A stretch of DNA of 6,753 nt from Nitrososphaerota archaeon (GTDB lineage Archaea; Thermoproteota; Nitrososphaeria; Nitrososphaerales; Nitrosopumilaceae). Positions 1 through 4,800 of the stretch are shown piece by piece. The stretch spans positions 1-6,753 of the forward strand of contig JACQFM010000159.1 in NCBI GenBank assembly GCA_016200035.1, read 5' to 3'. A program made the position numbers and the translations under genes. Below the pieces are notes generated by a model, which saw only the letters and a list, made by a program, of their open reading frames with translations, was not told the origin of the DNA and ran no database searches. How positions within the stretch are numbered: the first letter of the stretch is position 1; each line of letters opens with the position of its first letter.

Positions 1-101
1 ATTTCTCTCACATCGCTATTAACTCAAAGATAGCTGGGAAAGAAGCAAAGACAGTTTGGTTTGAATCAGATTATGAAACTTTTGCTGAAAGAATGAATTA
101 G
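1..101 (+). CDS. C-terminal end of an unidentified protein (partial)
   Basis: An open frame runs from the window edge (first full codon at base 3) to a TAG stop at 99-101 and encodes 32 residues, beginning FSHIAINSKIAGKEAK and ending ESDYETFAERMN. The mixed hydrophobic and charged composition looks like a normal globular C-terminus, and the next gene's promoter follows immediately, so this is probably the end of a real gene. I do not recognise the family. No membrane segment or metal motif is visible in this piece. The rest lies upstream of the window. Confidence 0.6.
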   Translation, partial: FSHIAINSKIAGKEAKTVWFESDYETFAERMN

Positions 102-115
102 ATTCACACAAAATA

Positions 116-123
116 CTTTTAAT
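116..123 (+). promoter_or_regulatory. TATA-like box for the secreted Ala/Lys/Glu-rich gene
   Basis: CTTTTAAT is centred about 27 bases before the ATG at 147. This is the spacing expected if transcription starts at or next to the start codon (leaderless mRNA). No Shine-Dalgarno-like sequence precedes the ATG, which agrees with leaderless translation. Confidence 0.5.
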
Positions 124-146
124 GGGTGCAATGAAGTGTCACGCTG

Positions 147-596
147 ATGAAAAAGAAAACATTGGCTAGTCTGATTATTTCTGTGCTAATGGCTGGAGTG
201 ATTAGCCATCTTATGGCAAATCCGGCCTTTGCTGTAACATATGATGCCAAGGATAAAAATGCCTCACCATCAAGTGCAAAAGAAGCTATAGAAAAGGCAA
301 GAGCTGCGGCAAAGGAGGCTAGAGAAAAGGCAGTAGCTGCACTTGAAAATAATCGTAGTACTAAAACAAAAAGTGATGATCCGGGTAAAAATAAGGCAAT
401 GGAAGATGCAAGGGCTGCCTTGGAGAAAAAAATCGCGGCAGCAAAGGAAGAATTGGCCAAGAAAAGAACAAGTAAGACTGATAGTGAGAAGGCCAAAGCC
501 TTGAGGGATGAGGCAAAAGCTTACAACGAAAAGGCAATAGCAGAAGCAAAGGCAGCTAAAGAGAAAGCAAAAGCAAGTGCAAAGTCAACTAAATAA
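147..596 (+). CDS. Secreted Ala/Lys/Glu-rich helical protein, function unknown
   Basis: The 149-residue product begins with a clear signal peptide: MKKK, a hydrophobic core at about residues 6-23, and a probable cleavage after A29 in NPAFA. The mature part is almost entirely Ala, Lys, Glu and Arg in stretches such as KARAAAKEAREKA and AAAKEELAKKR. It has no Cys or Trp and few large hydrophobics, so it should form long charged helices or a weak coiled coil outside the membrane. The repeated Ala-Lys-Glu blocks also appear as imperfect AAGGCA/GCAAAG repeats in the DNA. The ATG at 147 is supported by the signal peptide and a TATA-like box 27 bases upstream. I do not recognise a named family. It resembles LEA-like or histone-H1-like low-complexity helices in composition only, so function should not be transferred. 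The gene stands alone, convergent with the thiamine-binding gene. Confidence 0.8.
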   Translation: MKKKTLASLIISVLMAGVISHLMANPAFAVTYDAKDKNASPSSAKEAIEKARAAAKEAREKAVAALENNRSTKTKSDDPGKNKAMEDARAALEKKIAAAKEELAKKRTSKTDSEKAKALRDEAKAYNEKAIAEAKAAKEKAKASAKSTK

Positions 597-635
597 AATG
601 TGAACCATTTCCATCTAGCTAAGTAGCAACTTGTG

Positions 636-648
636 TTTTTGTTTTATT
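636..648 (+). terminator. T-rich transcription terminator
   Basis: TTTTTGTTTTATT lies 40 bases after the stop of the secreted helical protein, in the short gap before the convergent gene. Archaeal RNA polymerase terminates at oligo-T stretches without needing a hairpin, and no stable hairpin is visible here. The tract touches the end of the opposite-strand gene. Confidence 0.5.
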
Positions 649-958
649 GACTATGCCTTTTGATAGAATCTAATTTGTCTTTCAAACTATCAGATTTGTC
701 ATGTCTTTCATCGATTTTCAGTATTACCTCAACTCTTTGTATTCCCATTCTGAATATTTCATCCATAACAGCTTTTGAGGCATCAAAGATTCTATCTATA
801 CTATCGGATTCAATCATAGTTCCCATGGGTGTGACCTCGTACTTTATGCCATTGACGCTCTTTAGTGCATCGATACCTTTTGCAATATACTTTCCCAAGC
901 TAGTTGTGCCAGTCCCTATTGGCAGAACCCCTAATTCAGCATGTACACGACCTGCCAT
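644..958 (-). CDS. Thiamine-binding protein, MTH1187/YkoF-like family (UPF0045)
   Basis: The 104-residue protein matches the small MTH1187-type family (DUF77/UPF0045): an early strand VHAELGVLPIG, the conserved GTGTTSLG at residues 15-22, TPMGTMIE at 43-50, then a helix and a final strand RVEVILKIDERHD at 75-87. Members are single ferredoxin-like domains of about 100 residues that pair into tetramers. Some bind thiamine or related pyrimidines, so a cytoplasmic role in binding or buffering thiamine is likely; the exact role in archaea is not settled. The ATG at 958 is supported by TTTTAAAG centred about 25 bases upstream, implying a leaderless mRNA. No thiamine biosynthesis or transport gene is next to it here, and I see no thiamine riboswitch. 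Confidence 0.88.
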   Translation of the reverse strand: MAGRVHAELGVLPIGTGTTSLGKYIAKGIDALKSVNGIKYEVTPMGTMIESDSIDRIFDASKAVMDEIFRMGIQRVEVILKIDERHDKSDSLKDKLDSIKRHSQ

Positions 959-978
959 GTCTTATCTTCGCAGTTATG

Positions 979-986
979 CTTTAAAA
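979..986 (-). promoter_or_regulatory. TATA-like box for the thiamine-binding gene
   Basis: Read on the minus strand, TTTTAAAG is centred 24-25 bases before the ATG at 958. The same octamer at the same distance precedes the minus-strand gene that starts at 1438, which supports both as core promoters of leaderless transcripts. Confidence 0.55.
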
Positions 987-1056
987 CAATTGCATAATCA
1001 GAAAAAAGCATTCGGTGTGATTAAAATAGTTGCGCCACATATAGGATAGTAACATT

Positions 1057-1161
1057 ATGCGCGTCGAATCATGTAGAGAGTGTGGATCTGAGATGCATGA
1101 GATACAAGTGTGTTTGACATGCCGTCAGCCCACCATAGAATTGCCAAACGACATTATCTGA
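1057..1161 (+). CDS. Zinc-ribbon micro-protein, 34 residues
   Basis: ATG at 1057 opens a short frame, closed by TGA at 1159, that encodes MRVESCRECGSEMHEIQVC followed by LTCRQP and a short tail ending NDII. The four cysteines form two CxxC knuckles (C6/C9 and C19/C22) nine residues apart, the layout of a minimal zinc ribbon. A His at 14 lies between them. Two correctly spaced knuckles in so short a frame are unlikely by chance. Many small archaeal zinc ribbons of 40-60 residues are of unknown function, and this one may be a short member or may have lost its C-terminus by a frameshift near 1120-1160. TTAAAATAG at 1021-1029 could be its promoter, giving a leader of a few bases. Its partner and process are unknown. 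Confidence 0.6.
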   Translation: MRVESCRECGSEMHEIQVCLTCRQPTIELPNDII

Positions 1162-1186
1162 AGAAAAATAATGGTGTAATCAGAGT

Positions 1187-1438
1187 CTACAAAATATGCT
1201 CAATTGCCTTTTGTATGTCGCCGGCCTTGATTACGTTGCCTTCCATCATTGCTTCAAGCAGCCTTAAAACTATCAGCTCGCCTGTGGCGCCAGCAATAGT
1301 TTTAGGTACTATAACGCAAACGTCATCTACAATGACGGTAACTTCTTCATCTTTAGCGCCACTCCAATCCTTTGGTATTCCAATGTAGAAGTAATTCGAG
1401 TCAGAATTGCTTAGCTCTTGATATAAGACTTGAACCAT
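1187..1438 (-). CDS. Small conserved-looking protein of unknown function, possibly AbrB-like hairpin fold
   Basis: Starting at the ATG at 1438, the product is 83 residues. The first half is strand-rich (NYFYIGIPKDW at residues 15-25, then EVTVIVDDVCVIVPK at 32-46). The second half is helical (GELIVLRLLEAMMEG and KAGDIQKAIEHIL). The order strand, IPKxW, strand, acidic turn, strand ending in PK is reminiscent of swapped-hairpin AbrB/MazE-type domains, but this is a fold guess by eye. The frame stays open upstream and could start at 1570 or even 1897. I prefer 1438 because TTTTAAAG sits about 25 bases before it, and because the longer versions would run into or across the plus-strand GYD gene. 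The gene is divergent from the GYD gene, with both promoters in the 121-base gap, so the two may be co-regulated. Confidence 0.65.
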   Translation of the reverse strand: MVQVLYQELSNSDSNYFYIGIPKDWSGAKDEEVTVIVDDVCVIVPKTIAGATGELIVLRLLEAMMEGNVIKAGDIQKAIEHIL

Positions 1439-1458
1439 TGAGAGATCTTCTTTATAGT

Positions 1459-1466
1459 CTTTAAAA
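1459..1466 (-). promoter_or_regulatory. TATA-like box that decides the start of the 83-residue gene
   Basis: On the minus strand TTTTAAAG is centred 24-25 bases before the ATG at 1438, the same octamer and spacing as for the thiamine-binding gene. It favours this ATG over the in-frame ATG at 1570. Confidence 0.5.
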
Positions 1467-1529
1467 TGATTATCTTTTGGAAGTAAATTAGGGATAACTG
1501 GACGCTTTAGAGCACGGCAAAACAAGATC

Positions 1530-1537
1530 CTTTTATC
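1530..1537 (+). promoter_or_regulatory. TATA-like box for the GYD-domain gene
   Basis: CTTTTATC is centred 26-27 bases before the TTG at 1560. It supports a leaderless mRNA beginning at a TTG start codon. Confidence 0.5.
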
Positions 1538-1559
1538 ATTTGGTGTAGCATTTGAGTCG

Positions 1560-1847
1560 TTGATTGCCATAGTTCTTGTCAAATTCAAAAAAAGAGCAAA
1601 AGAAGTAGCTGAATATGGAAACTCAGTAATGAAGAACACTCCGAAACATATTCGAATCAAAGCAGCATACTGGACGATGGGAAGATACGATGCAGTCTGG
1701 ATTGTAGAGGCTCCAAACGACGAAAAACTATTTGAGTGGTTTTTAAAAGTCGGTCGAATAGACATTGCCAAGACTGAGACGATGGTAGCACTTACACGAG
1801 AAAAAGCTCTCAAGATGCTGCAGAGTAAAAGTAACAAGCGCAAATAA
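1560..1847 (+). CDS. GYD-domain protein
   Basis: The 95-residue product is a complete single GYD domain. It has strand IAIVLVKFK at residues 2-10, a helix, then YWTMGRYDAVWIVEAPND at 37-54 with the family's G-x-Y-D signature (G41, Y43, D44), a second helix, and the strand TETMVALTR at 72-80. A basic tail follows. GYD proteins adopt a ferredoxin-like alpha/beta sandwich, are about 90-100 residues long and are cytoplasmic. Their biochemical role is unknown, although many bacterial and archaeal genomes carry several. The TTG start is chosen because it keeps the first strand intact, no ATG is available, and a TATA-like box lies 26-27 bases upstream. The gene is divergent from the 83-residue gene and 27 bases from the next ORF. 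Confidence 0.85.
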   Translation: MIAIVLVKFKKRAKEVAEYGNSVMKNTPKHIRIKAAYWTMGRYDAVWIVEAPNDEKLFEWFLKVGRIDIAKTETMVALTREKALKMLQSKSNKRK

Positions 1848-1874
1848 TTTGAGACTAATAAGAGTAATGCCAAT

Positions 1875-2174
1875 TTGTTTAAAGAATTCTTTAACACAAT
1901 CGTAATAAATTATTCATGTAAGGGAGGAGCGGAAGATAGAAAGGAGCTTGAACACCTGCAAAAGCTAATTGAGGAAAGAGTGACACAACTTGGCAAATTA
2001 CAGCTTGATAGCTATTCGGATCCCACATTACTGAATTATTACGATCTTTATGCCAAAATACAAAACTGCATATTCGAGGATCATTCTTTACAATACATCT
2101 TAATCTCAATAATTATACCCGCAATTGCAATTATTGTTTTTATCAGATGGTGGATTTTGCGAAAAAAGAAATGA
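1875..2174 (+). CDS. Small protein with a C-terminal membrane anchor, function unknown
   Basis: As drawn from TTG 1875, the product has 99 residues. A charged helical stretch (EDRKELEHLQKLIEERV, about residues 20-36) probably forms a short coiled coil. A single membrane segment spans about 72-94 (LQYILISIIIPAIAIIVFI, then WW) and is followed by RKKK. The positive tail suggests that the C-terminus is cytoplasmic and the N-terminal part is outside, yet no normal signal peptide precedes it. The start is doubtful: only TTG is available after the in-frame stop at 1845, no good TATA box fits it, and a purine-rich GGAGG at 1923-1927 has no start codon behind it in this frame. GTG at 1980 would give a 64-residue version. 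I do not recognise a family. The N-terminus may have been lost or frameshifted. Confidence 0.55.
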   Translation: MFKEFFNTIVINYSCKGGAEDRKELEHLQKLIEERVTQLGKLQLDSYSDPTLLNYYDLYAKIQNCIFEDHSLQYILISIIIPAIAIIVFIRWWILRKKK

Positions 2175-2207
2175 TTCTTTTACAATATTAGGTTGTAGCC
2201 CAACGCA

Positions 2208-2781
2208 TCACGTTAAATCAAAGACTCCACTCTCACCATATTTTGGCACAAAGATTGCTGTGTGGTGATTTGAGAAGAGCATATCAAACCAATCCTTACG
2301 CTTGCTTGATTCCATTTTTTGAATATTATATTGGCAAATAACTGAACAATTATACTTGTCAAAACTAGAATGAAAGTCTCGCTCCAATTCTATCTGTGCA
2401 TGCATTCCCTCGACTGTAGTTCTGTCAGGAATCAGCCCTGAAACTAGCCTAAATGGAGGTTTTGAGTCTGCCAAAATCATCTTGGTTTTCTTCACCACCC
2501 TTTTTTGGTCCATCTGGATGATCAAATGGATTATTTAGCTGATATACGTGCAAAAGATTTTTTTTCTTAAAGTCATCGACTGTGATTCCGTAATTTGCCA
2601 TCCTGTCGATAACTAATTTGGGATCTTCATCTGTCGCGTAAACGCAATGTTCCCCCTTTGATAAGCCATTTTTTATAAATCGAAATTCGATTTTCTGGGC
2701 TTCTTCGATTTCGTCATAAAAAAGTACGATATGCTTTCTGGTACTTAGTGAATCAATGAATTTTGTAGGGATATTATCATG
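2208..2781 (-). pseudogene. MEDS-domain (DcmR-type sensory) protein, frameshifted
   Basis: Two minus-strand frames join to give one MEDS domain of about 190 residues. The N-terminal part (about 2778 down to 2500) reads NIPTKFIDSL, RKHIVLFYDEIEEAQ, GLSKGEHCVYATDEDP. The other frame continues with KMILADSKPPFRLV, FDKYNCSVICQYNI and NHHTAIFVP to a TAA at 2208. The frames differ at CCAAAAAAGGG (2498-2508): one surplus base there separates them. In addition, the N-terminal frame has no ATG, GTG or TTG after its upstream TAG (2804-2802). An ATG at 2780 is just out of frame, as if one base were missing after it. MEDS domains are predicted ligand sensors often found with histidine kinases or regulators. 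Two defects suggest a decayed gene, but assembly indels could also explain them. Confidence 0.75.
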
Positions 2782-2949
2782 TGGGCTTGAATTAGACTAT
2801 TATGGGGCAGGTCATTCTATTTAGCTACTATAATCAGATTAACCATCAAATCAACATCTGATCGAATGTAAAGCACGGGACTTGTGTTTTAGATCAAAAA
2901 AGAAGACGCATTAAGTTTTATTTAGTGTGGTGGTAAAATCTATCGAAAA
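2782..2949. other. Divergent intergenic region
   Basis: This gap separates the minus-strand MEDS remnant from the plus-strand secreted protein and should hold promoters for both. On the plus strand GTTTTATT at 2915-2922 is a reasonable TATA box. On the minus strand I find no convincing box at the right distance from 2780. No tRNA or stable hairpin is evident, only a weak 7-base inverted pair, ATCAGAT/ATCTGAT, at 2833-2862. Confidence 0.4.
2915..2922 (+). promoter_or_regulatory. TATA-like box for the two-domain secreted protein
   Basis: GTTTTATT (within GTTTTATTTAG) is centred about 31 bases before TTG 2950, so transcription would start about five bases ahead of the start codon. No other start codon is available upstream, because an in-frame TAG lies at 2923. 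Confidence 0.45.
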
Positions 2950-3849
2950 TTGGTCCCAAAACTGCTTTTAATTCTAATACTTTCTGGGCTTTTTGCCATA
3001 AGCTATACACAATACGCAAATTCAGAATTTCTTTCTGACTTCTCATATCAATTAAGCGGTACAGGTTTTGCTGCTACAGATAAACAGATTGAAGATTCTA
3101 AAATTGATCTAGAATTTTCATTTGTAAAGGATACTAGTAATAAAAACACAATGATAGTAAAGAATGGTGTAACAAATCTGTCGGGAAAGGATTACACCTT
3201 ATCTGAGAACTGGAAGATATCAAGTCTGCAGCAAGACAGGTTGTTAGAACTCTCAGGAGATGCTAAGAACTCAGACGGAGATAAAATCTCTTTCTATCTC
3301 CTTGGCACGTTAGTAGGTAGTAACAATGATGGATCTGTCTATACATTTATTGGAACAATAAAAAAGAGTAATCAATTCATTAAATCAATTTACACAACAA
3401 AAATATCAAAGATTATTCCCGTTGAACAATTACCCTCTGAGGAAAAAACGACTCCGACCATTCCACCTACAACGGAAACAAAAGAAACTAACAAAGAAAT
3501 TGTAAAATTAGCATTAATAGCCAAGCAAACAAGTCCTATCCAAGTTTCGTATTCATACCAAATCACCACAAAAGTATATGATGCAAACAAGAACCCAACA
3601 AAGGACTTTAACCAAGATTCGGGTTTTGTACAAGGAGCAAAAATAACAGCTAAGATAATTGGCTCAGATGGTATCGTTGTTAAAACGCTAGAGGGTACAA
3701 CAGACAGCCATGGATACTACTCTGATGGCTTTAGAATACCTGATAACTTCAAGCCTGGTACCTACAAAGTTGTCGTCACAGCCGAAAAGAACGGAATGAC
3801 AGATAGCAACGAGCTTACGCTACATGTAGAACAATTCTACATTCAATAG
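2950..3849 (+). CDS. Exported two-domain beta-rich protein, function unknown
   Basis: The 299-residue product starts at TTG 2950 (bounded by an in-frame TAG at 2923) with a signal peptide: MVPK, hydrophobic residues 5-19, and probable cleavage near YANS at 22-25. Residues about 26-155 look like a compact beta domain with alternating polar/hydrophobic strands and a GTGFAATD segment. A Pro/Thr/Glu-rich linker follows at about 156-183. Residues about 185-295 form a second beta domain containing GAKITAKIIGSDG, DSHGYYSDGFRIPDNFKPG and TYKVVVTAEKNG. That pattern (stimulatory 'G-x-Y-S-D-G' then 'PGTYKVVVTA') is typical of Ig-like, carboxypeptidase-regulatory or MG2-like modules in surface proteins. 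There is no cysteine and no C-terminal membrane anchor, so it is probably released or held on the S-layer. It lies 60 bases upstream of the PEBP gene, which has its own likely promoter. Confidence 0.75.
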   Translation: MVPKLLLILILSGLFAISYTQYANSEFLSDFSYQLSGTGFAATDKQIEDSKIDLEFSFVKDTSNKNTMIVKNGVTNLSGKDYTLSENWKISSLQQDRLLELSGDAKNSDGDKISFYLLGTLVGSNNDGSVYTFIGTIKKSNQFIKSIYTTKISKIIPVEQLPSEEKTTPTIPPTTETKETNKEIVKLALIAKQTSPIQVSYSYQITTKVYDANKNPTKDFNQDSGFVQGAKITAKIIGSDGIVVKTLEGTTDSHGYYSDGFRIPDNFKPGTYKVVVTAEKNGMTDSNELTLHVEQFYIQ

Positions 3850-3880
3850 ATTAAGGAGACAACTAAATGCTAGAGAACAA

Positions 3881-3887
3881 ATTTATC
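3881..3887 (+). promoter_or_regulatory. TATA-like box for the PEBP gene
   Basis: ATTTATC is centred 26 bases before GTG 3910 but only 20 bases before the alternative TTG at 3904. The spacing therefore favours GTG 3910 as the leaderless start. Confidence 0.4.
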
Positions 3888-3909
3888 TCAATTAAAGTCT
3901 GTTTTGACT

Positions 3910-4719
3910 GTGGATTTGGTAAGACCCCTTGTCTTAACCCTACTTTCTTTATCTATGGTGATGACATCATATTCAACTGGCGTGTACGCGGATAACATGC
4001 AAATTCCCGCGTGGATAAAAAGCAATGCAAAGTGGTGGTCTGAAGGACAGATTAGTGATTCCGACTTTGTTCAGGGAATCCAATATCTAATAAAACAAGA
4101 AATTATTAAGATTCCAAAAAGTAGCTCCGATAGCTCAAGCTCCGAGCAAAAAATACCAGCTTGGATTAAAAATAACGCTGGATGGTGGGCAAATGGAAAG
4201 ATTTCCGATAATGATTTTGTAGCAGGCATTCAATATCTTATCAAAGTAAATATAATCAAGGTAAGCGTGGGATCCTTCGTGAAATTGTCCAGTGATGCCT
4301 TTGAAAACAACGCCATGATTCCTCAAGCCTATACTTGCGACGGAGAAGATATTTCACCACCATTAAAAATTACGGGTGTGCCTGACAAAGCAAAAAGCTT
4401 GGCCCTCATCATGGATGATCCTGATGCACCAATGGGGACTTTTACTCACTGGATTATTTGGAATATTCCTATTACAAAGTCTCAATTTACTAAAGGGGAA
4501 AATTTAGAATTTCCACAAGGCACAACTGATTTTGGTAGTGCAGGATATGGAGGACCATGTCCACCCTCAGGGACTCATAGATATTTTTTCAAACTTTACG
4601 CATTGGACTCATCACTTGACCTCAAAGCTGGTGCAACAAGAAAAGATCTTGAAACTGCAATGACTAATCATATCATAGAGCAAGCAACTTTAGTTGGCAA
4701 ATACTCTAGGGCTAACTAG
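3910..4719 (+). CDS. Secreted PEBP-family (YbhB/YbcL-like) protein with two N-terminal WW repeats
   Basis: Read from GTG 3910 the product has 269 residues (271 from TTG 3904). A signal peptide covers about residues 1-27, ending STGVYA. Two 37-residue repeats follow at about 32-68 and 82-118, each with the pattern IPAWIKxNAxWWxxGxISDxDFVxGIQYLIK and separated by a Ser-rich linker. Residues about 123-269 form a full phosphatidylethanolamine-binding domain of the prokaryotic YbhB/YbcL type: TCDG at 142-145, SPPL, DPDAP at 170-174, the pocket His in THW at 180, and GPCPPSGTHRYFF at 215-227. These residues line the anion-binding pocket. The family's physiological ligand in prokaryotes is unknown; the Raf-kinase-inhibitor label comes from eukaryotic relatives. 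The repeat occurs in many thaumarchaeal exported proteins and may tether them to the cell surface (inference). Confidence 0.9.
   Translation: MDLVRPLVLTLLSLSMVMTSYSTGVYADNMQIPAWIKSNAKWWSEGQISDSDFVQGIQYLIKQEIIKIPKSSSDSSSSEQKIPAWIKNNAGWWANGKISDNDFVAGIQYLIKVNIIKVSVGSFVKLSSDAFENNAMIPQAYTCDGEDISPPLKITGVPDKAKSLALIMDDPDAPMGTFTHWIIWNIPITKSQFTKGENLEFPQGTTDFGSAGYGGPCPPSGTHRYFFKLYALDSSLDLKAGATRKDLETAMTNHIIEQATLVGKYSRAN
4003..4263 (+). repeat. Tandem protein-coding repeat, two copies of the thaumarchaeal WW module
   Basis: Copy 1 (about 4003-4113) and copy 2 (about 4153-4263) encode IPAWIKSNAKWWSEGQISDS and IPAWIKNNAGWWANGKISDN respectively, followed by DFVxGIQYLIK. The copies agree at roughly three quarters of residues but have diverged more in DNA, so the duplication is old or maintained by selection. 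A Ser-rich linker of about 13 residues lies between them. Confidence 0.85.
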
Positions 4720-4721
4720 CA

Positions 4722-4732
4722 TTATTTTTCTC
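4722..4732 (+). terminator. T-rich terminator after the PEBP gene
   Basis: TTATTTTTCTC begins three bases after the PEBP stop codon and precedes the 80-base gap to the kinase gene. It is the usual oligo-T form of archaeal terminator. It suggests that the kinase cassette is transcribed separately. Confidence 0.4.
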
Positions 4733-4800
4733 TCAAGTGTGATTCAAGTTAACAATACCTTTTTCAAGCTACAATTCATAATCTGAAATGTGCCATATTA

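Noticed and set aside
119..496. Minus-strand ORF of 125 residues
   Set aside because: It is the antisense shadow of the Ala/Lys/Glu-rich gene; long antisense frames are expected opposite such biased codons.
660..1049. Plus-strand ORF of 129 residues
   Set aside because: It lies antisense to the thiamine-binding gene, whose family motifs are clear.
1439..1897. Minus-strand extension of the 83-residue gene to a 236-residue protein starting at 1897
   Set aside because: Most of the extension is antisense to the well-supported GYD gene and has low-quality Leu/Ser-rich sequence; the promoter box supports a start at 1438.
2500..2506. A_AAA_AAG slippery heptamer in the correct register inside the MEDS gene, suggesting programmed -1 frameshifting
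   Set aside because: A -1 shift reaches TGA within three codons. Joining the two MEDS halves needs a +1 shift, so this classic signal cannot explain the gene.
2833..2862. Inverted pair ATCAGAT/ATCTGAT in the divergent gap as an operator
   Set aside because: Seven-base arms with a 17-base spacer in AT-rich DNA are likely by chance, and no second copy was found near other genes.
2822..2949. Search for a tRNA or structured RNA in the largest gene-free stretch
   Set aside because: No cloverleaf elements such as a GTTC-type T arm, and no stable long hairpin, were found.
3867..3995. 42-codon ORF with ATG 3867, a good AAGGAGA at 3853-3859 and a few Cys residues
   Set aside because: It overlaps the PEBP signal-peptide region in another frame, and its product has no recognisable pattern. 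The ribosome-site match is notable but not enough alone.
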